Below, piece after piece: positions 1 to 5,938 of a DNA stretch of 5,971 nt. The stretch's first letter is position 1. Each line of letters begins with the position of its first letter. Origin of the DNA: an uncultured Mycoplasma sp. (GTDB lineage: Bacteria > Bacillota_I > Bacilli_A > RF39 > UBA660); assembly GCA_947565485.1 (NCBI GenBank), contig CANOGG010000087.1:1-5971 (forward strand), in the 5' to 3' direction. The translations under genes and the position numbers were made by a program. The notes below the pieces were generated by a model. That model was not told the DNA's origin. It saw only the letters and a program-made list of their open reading frames with translations, and did not search any database.

Positions 1-1538
1 ATAGCGCGACCTCTTTGATAGGCAAAATCTTTATGGACGATGATACTTAGAGCATCAACGATATTGCCATTTAGTAAGATGTTCATTTTCACAAGTTTTG
101 ATTCGCGGTAGCCACATATTTCATAGTCAAAAGAAGCATAGCCTTTAGTATAACTCTTTAATTTATCGAAGAAATCATAAACTATTTCTGATAGTGGTAT
201 TTCGTAGTGAATGTTAACACGAGTCTCATCGATATATTCTAAAGATTTATAAATTCCCCTTTTATCTTGGCAAAGTTCCATGATGGGACCAATATAGGTA
301 CTTGGAACGATAATATTAGTATAGATAAAAGGTTCTTTGACAACAGATATGAGTGATGTATCGGGCATTTTATTGGGACTATCGATTAGAATGTTTTCGC
401 CATTTGTGAGAGTTACATCATAGATAACACTAGGACTAGTAGCAATAATACCAATATTAAATTCACGTTCGATACGAGTCATGATAACGTCCATATGAAG
501 AAGACCTAAAAAACCAGTACGAAAGCCAAAGCCTAGTGCATCAGAAGTTTCAGCTTCAAAACTTAAGGCCGCATCGTTTAATTTTAGTTTGTTTAAGGCA
601 TCTTTTAGAGTTTCGAATTGGTTTGGTTCAACAGGAAAAAGGCCAGAATAAACCATGGGTTTCATAGGTTGGTAGCCTTTTATAGGTTCGCTTGCAGGAT
701 TAGCACTTAGAGTGATAGTATCCCCTACTTGGACTTTGGTGATATCTTTGATACTTGCACAGACAAAACCTACCTCGCCGGCAGATAGTGTGTCTCGAGT
801 CACTTCTTTAGGTGTACTAACACCAAGTTCTGTTATATCAAAATCAGAGTTTGTCGCCATCATTCTAATTTTATCGCCGATTTTTAAGGTACCACTTTCG
901 ACTTTCACGAGAGCTATGACACCACGATAAGCATCAAAACGACTATCAAAGATAAGTGCTCTGGTTTCTTTAGTATCAGGAATAGTGGGCGCTGGGACGC
1001 GTTTAATTATTTCTGCGATAAGCTTAGGTATACCCTCACCGGTTTTACCACTACAAAGAACTATTTCTTCCTCTTTAAAACCAAAAACTTTATTAAGTTC
1101 AGCGACGACTTTTGGAACATTAGCATTTGGTAAGTCAATTTTATTAATAACCGGAATAATAGTTAAGTCATTATTTAGCGCAAGATAGAGATTAGCAATA
1201 GTTTGGGCTTCGATGCCTTGGCTGGCGTCCACAACTAAGATAGCCCCTTCACAGGCAGCAAGACTTCTTGAGACTTCATAAGAAAAGTCGACATGACCAG
1301 GGGTATCGATTAAATTTAGAATATACTCTTCACCCTCATATTCAGTGTGGAGTTCAACTGCATTTAATTTAATGGTGATACCCCTTTCACGTTCGAGGTC
1401 CATACTATCTAACATTTGCTCTTTCATTTCACGTTTATCGAGGGCATGGGTACATTCTAAAATACGGTCAGCAAGAGTACTTTTACCATGGTCGATATGT
1501 GCGATGATAGAAAAATTTCTAATATTTTCTTTTTTCAT
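1..1538 (-). CDS. lepA: Elongation factor 4 (LepA), C-terminus cut off by window edge
   Basis: LepA is a translational GTPase that binds the ribosome and acts on stalled or mis-translocated complexes; it is cytosolic and can associate with the membrane. The 512 codons present show every GTPase motif: G1 AHIDHGKST (residues 13-21), G2 RGIT (52-55), G3 DTPGH (78-82), G4 NKID (132-135) and G5 SGK (163-165). EF-G-like domains II and III follow, including the LepA-typical run around residues 330-350 ([19 protein letters not shown]). Family members are about 600 aa, so roughly the last 90 residues, the LepA-specific C-terminal domain, lie beyond position 1. The ATG at 1538-1536 is preceded six bases upstream by GGTG, a modest ribosome binding site. 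No frameshift or in-frame stop is seen. G5 reads SGK rather than the usual SAK. The upstream gene on the same strand is an unrelated membrane protein, so this is not the common spoIIP-lepA-hemW arrangement on the 5' side. Confidence 0.97.
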   Translation of the reverse strand, partial: MKKENIRNFSIIAHIDHGKSTLADRILECTHALDKREMKEQMLDSMDLERERGITIKLNAVELHTEYEGEEYILNLIDTPGHVDFSYEVSRSLAACEGAILVVDASQGIEAQTIANLYLALNNDLTIIPVINKIDLPNANVPKVVAELNKVFGFKEEEIVLCSGKTGEGIPKLIAEIIKRVPAPTIPDTKETRALIFDSRFDAYRGVIALVKVESGTLKIGDKIRMMATNSDFDITELGVSTPKEVTRDTLSAGEVGFVCASIKDITKVQVGDTITLSANPASEPIKGYQPMKPMVYSGLFPVEPNQFETLKDALNKLKLNDAALSFEAETSDALGFGFRTGFLGLLHMDVIMTRIEREFNIGIIATSPSVIYDVTLTNGENILIDSPNKMPDTSLISVVKEPFIYTNIIVPSTYIGPIMELCQDKRGIYKSLEYIDETRVNIHYEIPLSEIVYDFFDKLKSYTKGYASFDYEICGYRESKLVKMNILLNGNIVDALSIIVHKDFAYQRGRA

Positions 1539-1541
1539 AAA

Positions 1542-1624
1542 AAACACCAATATTATTATAACCTAAATTAGAAAAAGATTAAAGTCTTAAATTAGGGCTT
1601 TTAGCAAGTATGATATTGGTGTTT
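1542..1624 (-). promoter_or_regulatory. 12-bp inverted repeat in the lepA leader covering its ribosome binding site
   Basis: AAACACCAATAT (1542-1553) and ATATTGGTGTTT (1613-1624) are perfect inverted copies separated by 59 bases. In lepA mRNA the proximal arm contains the GGTG ribosome binding site and ends in a U6 run that abuts the ATG. A weaker nested stem (CCTAA 1562-1566 with TTAGG 1592-1596, plus further pairs inside) would compact the loop. A perfect TATAAT on the minus strand lies just upstream of the distal arm (1628-1633), so a transcript from it would begin near 1621 and carry the whole structure. A second TATAAT (1555-1560) lies inside the loop and would give an almost leaderless RNA. 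Neither has a convincing -35. The structure could be a translational switch, or a terminator for the upstream gene (stem followed by U6). The repeat is seen; its function is inferred. Confidence 0.5.
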
Positions 1625-1677
1625 AGTATTATAAATATTTTAGAAAATACCAACTCTTCTTTTTATTAGGATATTTT

Positions 1678-2433
1678 TTATTTTTTAGCTTTCTTTTTCG
1701 CCTTTTGGTTCTTCTTTTCGGGGGTTTTAGGGTTAGAACGATATTGGCGCATTAAGTCATAAAATTTATGATTTTCGTTTTCAAGATTGGGAAAAGCTTT
1801 TAAAAGACGACTGGGGAAAGCACGAAATTCAGCACTGATTTCACGAATTCTCTTTTCTAAGATGATAGGAATTTGGGCGATTTTTTGATTTTTTAGTTCT
1901 TCTACAATAATAATTCGGTTACGAAGATTATAAGCAATAATTACTGAATAGATAAAATCAAGAAGAGTAATAATTCCTAGAATAAGGGCGATAATAGCCC
2001 AGGCTTTAAAGATTAAGAGATGAAATAGCATGGAAAATAACGGCATCACAACATAAATAATAAGAAGAGATAGACAGCCAAAGGCAAAGGAATTGCGAAG
2101 ACAGATACGGCCATTTAAGTTATATTTTACAGCACTGTAGTCCCACCACTTGTTGTGAAATATTTTTTCTAAAAGAAAGGAAGTAAAGTATTCTAAAGAA
2201 CTGGTAATAATTATACCAAAAACAAAGACGACCACGGGGTCATAATAATATCTTAGAAGACAAAAAATAATTAAAAGAGCGCCGAGGCCATAGATAGGTA
2301 TTAAGGGGCCACATAAAAAACCACGATTGACGATTTTTTTAGACATTAGATAACACCAGAAGACTTCTAAAAAATAGCCGACAAAGGAACAGATAAAGAA
2401 TATTAAAAAACTGTATACTAGGATTTCTTTCAT
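1678..2433 (-). CDS. PF06541-type five-helix membrane protein (putative ABC-transporter type IV family)
   Basis: This is a 251-aa integral membrane protein. About five hydrophobic helices can be seen (near residues 6-24, 44-60, 66-84, 114-138 and 145-168). Family hallmarks are present: a Glu in helix 1 (E23), NRGFL-x-GP followed by PIYG-x-G (36-51), EY-x-TS with LE and then WWDYS (81-100), and N-x-x-GRICL (107-112). These match PF06541/COG4905, common in Bacillota and named 'putative ABC transporter permease', although no ATPase partner or transported substrate is established. None is encoded here. After the last helix comes a charged cytosolic tail of about 80 residues ending in a lysine-rich stretch (239-251). 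The ATG is preceded by AGAGGT (2438-2443) and an extended -10 promoter. It is monocistronic at its 5' side; 139 bp separate its stop from lepA. Family assignment is firm, biochemical role unknown. Confidence 0.85.
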   Translation of the reverse strand: MKEILVYSFLIFFICSFVGYFLEVFWCYLMSKKIVNRGFLCGPLIPIYGLGALLIIFCLLRYYYDPVVVFVFGIIITSSLEYFTSFLLEKIFHNKWWDYSAVKYNLNGRICLRNSFAFGCLSLLIIYVVMPLFSMLFHLLIFKAWAIIALILGIITLLDFIYSVIIAYNLRNRIIIVEELKNQKIAQIPIILEKRIREISAEFRAFPSRLLKAFPNLENENHKFYDLMRQYRSNPKTPEKKNQKAKKKAKK

Positions 2434-2451
2434 ATAGACCTCTTTTATAAG

Positions 2452-2480
2452 ATTATATCATTATTTAGAAAAATAATAAA
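2452..2480 (-). promoter_or_regulatory. Extended -10 (sigma-A type) promoter of the PF06541 gene
   Basis: Read on the minus strand, 2460-2452 is TGATATAAT, a perfect TGn-TATAAT extended -10. The -35 is weak (TTTATT at 2480-2475, 17-bp spacer), which is tolerated when an extended -10 is present. Transcription would start near 2445, leaving a short leader of about 12 bases that contains the AGAGGT ribosome binding site. Confidence 0.6.
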
Positions 2481-2535
2481 CATAAATATTAATTTAGAGA
2501 ATATATTTTAGTAGTAGTTAAGAAAGGATAAGAAT

Positions 2536-3030
2536 ATGATAAATAAACAAAATTTATGGTTTTTAACGCTTTTTTCATTAATTATGGTACTTAGTATTTA
2601 TTATCTGTCGATGAGTGATGATACCCTATCTAAAATGAATGTTAGTGTTCCAGAAAAAACGGAAGAAGCAAAAGTGGTTGTGAGTGAAAATGATACTTTG
2701 GTGGCGCTTAAAGTAGCAGATGAAGAGTCTTTGGTAGCTAGAATGCAAGAATTAGAAGAGGTTTTACTTAATAGTACTTCTTCTTTAGAAGAGAAAAATC
2801 AGGCTTATGAAGATTTACAGAATATTAATAAAAATGAGAGCTCAAAAGAGGCAATTACCAAGCTTATTAAAGATAAATTTAGTTTAGATTCTTATGTAAG
2901 TATAGATGGTAATAATATTAAGGTGACTATTGCTAGTATGAGGCATGATGCGAAGCTTGCTAATGATATTATTAAAAGTATTCAGGAACTATATGATAAA
3001 GATATGTATATTACAATTAAGTTTGGCTAG
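2536..3030 (+). CDS. SpoIIIAH-like stage III sporulation protein
   Basis: In B. subtilis, SpoIIIAH is anchored in the mother-cell membrane and pairs with forespore SpoIIQ across the intermembrane space, forming part of the A-Q channel needed for forespore gene expression. This 164-aa protein has the family layout: a short N-terminus beginning MINKQNLWFLTLFSL, one transmembrane helix (about residues 8-26), an acidic low-complexity linker (30-75), then a C-terminal ring-building (YscJ/FliF-like) domain. Segments such as SLEEKNQAYEDL and the terminal beta-strand DMYITIKF align well with the B. subtilis protein as I remember it. It is shorter than the 218-aa B. subtilis form, mainly in the linker. 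AAAGGA (2523-2528) lies seven bases before the ATG. It is not inside a spoIIIAA-AH operon: the gene upstream is divergent and unrelated. No confident sigma-E promoter was found in the 102-bp upstream gap. Confidence 0.85.
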   Translation: MINKQNLWFLTLFSLIMVLSIYYLSMSDDTLSKMNVSVPEKTEEAKVVVSENDTLVALKVADEESLVARMQELEEVLLNSTSSLEEKNQAYEDLQNINKNESSKEAITKLIKDKFSLDSYVSIDGNNIKVTIASMRHDAKLANDIIKSIQELYDKDMYITIKFG

Positions 3031-3045
3031 ATAGGCGTTTTAAAT

Positions 3046-3074
3046 AACACTTCCTTTAAAAAAAACATAAAATA
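3046..3074 (+). promoter_or_regulatory. Sigma-K-type promoter of gerE
   Basis: AACA (3046-3049), a 16-bp spacer, then CATAAAATA (3066-3074) matches the B. subtilis sigma-K consensus (mACm, 16-17 bp, CATAnnnTA) at every defined position. Transcription would begin near 3081. gerE of B. subtilis is itself a sigma-K gene, so context agrees. The -10 alone would also suit sigma-E, but no sigma-E -35 lies at the right distance. Confidence 0.65.
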
Positions 3075-3105
3075 TACTAGATATATTATAGATATGAAAG
3101 GAAGT
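3049..3105 (+). promoter_or_regulatory. Anti-Shine-Dalgarno inverted repeat before gerE
   Basis: ACTTCCTTT (3049-3057) is the perfect reverse complement of AAAGGAAGT (3097-3105), which contains the gerE ribosome binding site. Between them, AATATA (3071-3076) can pair with TATATT (3082-3087), shortening the effective loop. The distal arm lies within the sigma-K promoter spacer, upstream of the expected start near 3081, so only read-through RNA from the SpoIIIAH gene would carry both arms. The repeat is seen directly; the regulatory role is inferred. Confidence 0.5.
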
Positions 3106-3111
3106 TACTTA

Positions 3112-3318
3112 ATGAAAAGAAGTATTTTAACAAAAAGAGAACAAGAAATATTTGAGTTATTAGTTCAAAATAAAACGACTAAAGAAATAGCTCTTAATCT
3201 TCATATTAGTGAGAAGACAGTACGGAATCATATATCAAATGCAATGCAAAAGTTAGAAGTTAAGGGTCGAGCTGGAGCAGTTGTAGAACTCCTTAGACTA
3301 GGTGAAATTACTTTATAG
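3112..3318 (+). CDS. gerE: GerE, late mother-cell sporulation transcription regulator
   Basis: GerE is a small LuxR-family DNA-binding protein consisting only of the helix-turn-helix domain; in B. subtilis it acts with sigma-K to switch on and adjust late spore-coat genes in the mother cell. The 68-aa product shows LTKREQEIFELL (6-17), the scaffold TTKEIA (22-27), the recognition region SEKTVRNHISNAMQKL (33-48) and the closing AVVELLRLGE (56-65). It is almost identical to my memory of B. subtilis GerE (74 aa) through the recognition helix. I chose the ATG at 3112 because AAAGGAAG ends seven bases before it. An upstream in-frame ATG (3094) would give 74 aa, matching B. subtilis length, but has no ribosome binding site and would lie only about 13 bases from the predicted transcription start. 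A sigma-K promoter precedes the gene and a hairpin terminator follows it. The lineage therefore probably executes, or recently executed, late sporulation. Confidence 0.93.
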   Translation: MKRSILTKREQEIFELLVQNKTTKEIALNLHISEKTVRNHISNAMQKLEVKGRAGAVVELLRLGEITL

Positions 3319-3321
3319 ATT

Positions 3322-3344
3322 AATCTCTTACGAGAGATTTTTTT
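3322..3344 (+). terminator. Rho-independent terminator after gerE
   Basis: AATCTCT (3322-3328) and AGAGATT (3333-3339) form a perfect 7-bp stem around TACG, a UNCG-type tetraloop, and a run of seven T (3338-3344) follows. It starts four bases after the gerE stop codon. The stem is short and AT-rich, so some read-through into the GerM-like gene is possible. Confidence 0.75.
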
Positions 3345-3391
3345 AATTCTAAATTTTGGCGAATAGTCGTATATATTTATTAGGTGATTAT

Positions 3392-4336
3392 ATGCTTAGA
3401 CAAAGTGCGACGAGAAGAATAATGGTAGCGACGATTGCGATTGTGATTGTGGGAATATTATATTTATTTCCTAGTCAAGATAAGAATATGGCTAATATTA
3501 AGGTTTCAGTGGGGTATCAAGAAGGAGTTAAAAGAGTTATTTATGTACTTAATAAAGATAATTATGTTGTGAGAACTAATATGGTGGGAAAAAGTGAGGA
3601 GACAATAGATAAAATAAGAGAATTAATTCAAGGACTCACGATTGATAGTGGGAAAAGTGATTGCTTGCCCAAAAATTTTAAAGGGATAATTCCCAAGAAT
3701 ACGAAAATATTAAGTGTTGATTTGAGTGATAAATTACTTAAGATTAATTTTTCAAAAGAGTTTTTGAATGTCGAGAAAGAGATGGAGGAAAAATTAATTG
3801 AAGCTTTGGTGTATACACTTACAGAGTTAGAAGAAGTGGATGATATTATGATATTTGTAGAAAATGATAAGTTGTTTATGCTGCCTCAAAGTAAGATAAA
3901 GCTTCCAAGTACGCTTAATAGAGAGTTTGGGATTAATAAAGTCTATGATATTAGTAATATTAAAAATTTAGCTAAAACAACGATATATTATGTGGGGAAA
4001 GAAGAAGATTTGATATATTATATACCGGTTACTAAATTCGATAATAATCAAAATAATAAAGTTGAGATTATCATAAAAGAACTTAAGAGTTCACCACTTT
4101 ATGAGATGAATTTAATAAGTTATTTAGCCTCGGCGGTGGAGTTACAAAATTATGAGATATTGGAAAATCAAGTAGAACTAAGTTTTAATAATAAGATATT
4201 TAGTGATTTAGAGGAGAAAAACATCCTTGAGGAAGTTAAGTATTCGATTTTCTTGTCACTTAGAGATTCGCTTAATATTAAAGAGGTTATTTTTAAAGTT
4301 GATGATGAAATGATTGAGACTTTTAAAGAGTATTAA
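3392..4336 (+). CDS. gerM: GerM-like protein with two GerMN domains
   Basis: In B. subtilis GerM is a mother-cell membrane lipoprotein that helps assemble the SpoIIIA-SpoIIQ complex during engulfment; mutants also have sporulation and germination defects. This 314-aa protein has an N-terminal membrane helix (about 11-26) and two tandem GerMN domains (PF10646), near residues 48-160 and 197-305. The first carries the typical VDLS (109-112), F-S-K-E-F (120-124) and ALVYTLTELEEV (138-149); the second is more diverged (VELSFNNKIF 261-270, EVIFKVDDE 298-306). The ATG at 3392 is chosen because AGGTGA (3382-3387) lies just upstream; an in-frame TTG at 3356 would add 12 residues but lacks such a site. 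Unlike the B. subtilis protein, no cysteine follows the hydrophobic segment, so no lipobox is present. No clear promoter is seen between the gerE terminator and this gene. Confidence 0.82.
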   Translation: MLRQSATRRIMVATIAIVIVGILYLFPSQDKNMANIKVSVGYQEGVKRVIYVLNKDNYVVRTNMVGKSEETIDKIRELIQGLTIDSGKSDCLPKNFKGIIPKNTKILSVDLSDKLLKINFSKEFLNVEKEMEEKLIEALVYTLTELEEVDDIMIFVENDKLFMLPQSKIKLPSTLNREFGINKVYDISNIKNLAKTTIYYVGKEEDLIYYIPVTKFDNNQNNKVEIIIKELKSSPLYEMNLISYLASAVELQNYEILENQVELSFNNKIFSDLEEKNILEEVKYSIFLSLRDSLNIKEVIFKVDDEMIETFKEY

Positions 4337-4361
4337 AAAAAGAAGAACGTTAATTCTTCTT
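4335..4361 (-). terminator. Terminator of the dCTP-deaminase-like operon, overlapping its last codons
   Basis: On the minus strand an 8-bp stem (AAGAAGAA 4361-4354 with TTCTTCTT 4347-4340) encloses a six-base loop that contains the TAA stop of the 349-aa gene, followed by five more T (4339-4335). On the plus strand the same hairpin follows the GerM-like stop codon, but with only a poor T-run, so it works best for the minus-strand operon and at most weakly for the other. Confidence 0.7.
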
Positions 4362-5399
4362 AAGAGTACGGTTTAAAGATGCTTCTTTAAAAGTATAAAA
4401 TTGGCTATTTATTTCGGAGTCAGTTTTATTTTGCATACTTCCTTCGTAGGTGTTAGTAATATGCCCTTCAACCGTATAATAATAGATTTGGCAACATTTC
4501 ATGTCTTTATATATTTTAGTATAAACTTTGGGTCTTAAGCCCATATGCCAATAACCTTTGTAGCCAATAGAGCCAAGACCGGCGGAACAATGGATATGAA
4601 GACCAACACGACCAAGAGAACTACGACCACTCATCATAGGGACATGATTATAAGTTTCAGTCCATTCGTTAGTACGGGCCAAATAGATTTCGCCCGGTTC
4701 GATTATAAAGCCATTATCTGGTATAGCCACACTGGCGATGGGGTTATTCTTATGTAAGTCCAAGATAGGTTCCGTGTAGTAGCTAATTTTAGGATTTAGG
4801 GTGAGATTAACAGAGTTTGGATTGATGATGATATTTTCACTATCTTTGATTACAATTTCGTCGGTTTCAAGACAACGTTTTATCTCTTCACCACTTAGCA
4901 TACCAATACTACCATCATTAAGACTTAGGCTTTCAAAAAAGTTTAAGTTGCCTATGTTAATATGGGGATAGATAATCGTGGGTTTAGTGGCGACTATCGA
5001 GATTAGCATATTACCGTGATAGTTTTCGTGGCCATAACCACTGGTTAGTTCAATACTTAGACCTAAAAGAGATAGAGATGTCCGACCATTTAGAACGGGA
5101 ACATAATTTTTCGTAGTTATTAGTTCGTTAGTTTTTGTTAGATAAACTTTATTTGGTTCTAATATTAAACCCTCGGGGGGGATTTTTAGCATATTGAGGC
5201 TCTTAGGTTTAGCATTCATTATCTCATCTAAATATTCGTATTTTTTATTAGTATCGACAATCATATAATTATAAGTATATAGTGTATCGGCAATGCTTAC
5301 AGTGCAACTATTAGGTTTAGCTAAAGCATCTGGTTTAAGATTTTCAATACCGATGTTTCCTCTTGCCATTTGGCGTTTGATTTCATTATTAGTTAGCAT
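4350..5399 (-). CDS. Tandem dCTP deaminase/dUTPase-fold protein with degenerate active sites
   Basis: This 349-aa protein contains two fused dCTP deaminase-like domains, residues 1-158 and about 165-325. Each begins like a free-standing deaminase (MLTNNEIKRQ at 1; MLSGEEIKRC at 167) and contains LEPNKVYL/IEPGEIYL followed by NYVP/NHVP and GRTSLSLLGL (105-114) or GRSSLGRVGL (258-267). The family normally deaminates dCTP (or dCTP directly to dUMP) as a trimer with active sites between subunits. Here the second domain keeps the Ser and Arg of GRSS-L-x-R, but the Asp and the general-base Glu that follow TAGxxD...LE are replaced in both domains (His and Ser in domain 1; Ser and Gly in domain 2), so activity alone is unlikely. 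Translation is coupled to the upstream gene by a 7-bp overlap (ATGCTAA), with AAGGAG (5411-5406) six bases before the ATG. Alternatively it may bind or sense nucleotides. Confidence 0.75.
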   Translation of the reverse strand: MLTNNEIKRQMARGNIGIENLKPDALAKPNSCTVSIADTLYTYNYMIVDTNKKYEYLDEIMNAKPKSLNMLKIPPEGLILEPNKVYLTKTNELITTKNYVPVLNGRTSLSLLGLSIELTSGYGHENYHGNMLISIVATKPTIIYPHINIGNLNFFESLSLNDGSIGMLSGEEIKRCLETDEIVIKDSENIIINPNSVNLTLNPKISYYTEPILDLHKNNPIASVAIPDNGFIIEPGEIYLARTNEWTETYNHVPMMSGRSSLGRVGLHIHCSAGLGSIGYKGYWHMGLRPKVYTKIYKDMKCCQIYYYTVEGHITNTYEGSMQNKTDSEINSQFYTFKEASLNRTLKKN

Positions 5400-5938
5400 T
5401 TTTTTCTCCTTCTAGTTAAAACTTCTTCATATTCCCTGCTGATACGAGAGGCGGTTGGTTCTACTTGATGGTAATATTTACCACGATAGAGAATGTCGCC
5501 ACTTCCGACTAACGGAATGTAGCAAAGTTCGCCAATGACCATACCCGGATAAACAAGAGTTGGATTAGTACAAATAATTTCTAAAGTCCAGGTGCCCTCA
5601 AAACCATTATCGCCAAAGCCGGCGGTGATATGGACTTCCATACCCTGACTAGCTAGAGATTCTTGGCCGTTTAGGAGAGGCACATAATTATAAGTTCTAG
5701 TCCATTCGTTGGTACTTCCTAAGTATAGGCGATTAGGTTCTAATAAAAAGCCAGTTTCAGGAATGGTGAAAAGTTTAGTTGGGTTATCTTTTTTGATATC
5801 AATGACAACATTTTCATAAACCTTGAGGATTGGGCTTAATGTTACCCTAATGGAGTTTGAGGCAATATTTTTATCACTGTTAGCAACGTATATATCCTTT
5901 TTATTCAATGCTCTTATAATTCCTTCTTTGTTTAGCAT
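5393..5938 (-). CDS. Single-domain dCTP deaminase-like protein
   Basis: This 181-aa protein has the length and order of a dCTP deaminase: N-terminal segment MLNKEGIIRAL, LLEPNRLYLGSTNEW (65-79), the central TAGFGDNGFEGTWTLE (105-120), PGMVIGEL (131-138) and a C-terminal lid-like segment GKYYHQ followed by PTASRI (153-166). The Asp (D110) and the Glu (E120) at the position of E. coli Dcd Asp128 and Glu138 are kept. The usual GRSSLAR motif instead reads GQESLAS (91-97), losing the Arg and Ser equivalents of Ser111 and Arg115, and the N-terminal S-x-D-L-x-L-G motif has lost its Asp. It should therefore not form a normal self-sufficient homotrimer. A perfect AAGGAGGT (5954-5947) lies eight bases before the ATG. 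The last codons (RRRKK) encode the ribosome binding site of the overlapping downstream gene. Probable role: nucleotide metabolism or sensing, in partnership with that gene's product. Confidence 0.75.
   Translation of the reverse strand: MLNKEGIIRALNKKDIYVANSDKNIASNSIRVTLSPILKVYENVVIDIKKDNPTKLFTIPETGFLLEPNRLYLGSTNEWTRTYNYVPLLNGQESLASQGMEVHITAGFGDNGFEGTWTLEIICTNPTLVYPGMVIGELCYIPLVGSGDILYRGKYYHQVEPTASRISREYEEVLTRRRKKC

Noticed and set aside
712..1566. Several open frames of 67-73 codons on the plus strand within the lepA region
   Set aside because: They lie antisense to the well-conserved lepA reading frame, have no ribosome binding sites and encode low-complexity Ser/Ile/Leu-rich peptides; they are shadows of lepA.
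2481..2507. CATAAATATT and TATATT as promoter elements for the SpoIIIAH-like gene
   Set aside because: The first lacks the conserved T of a sigma-E -10 and has no -35 at a suitable distance; the second has no -35. Such matches are frequent by chance in this AT-rich gap.
3353..3385. Two near matches to the GerE binding consensus upstream of the GerM-like gene (around 3353-3360 and 3378-3385)
   Set aside because: Each misses one defined core position of RWWTRGGY in AT-rich DNA, and the second overlaps the ribosome binding site; this is too weak to call.
4545..4757. 70-codon plus-strand open frame opposite the 349-aa gene
   Set aside because: It is antisense to a clear dCTP-deaminase-like domain, and its Thr/His-rich product resembles no protein I recognise.
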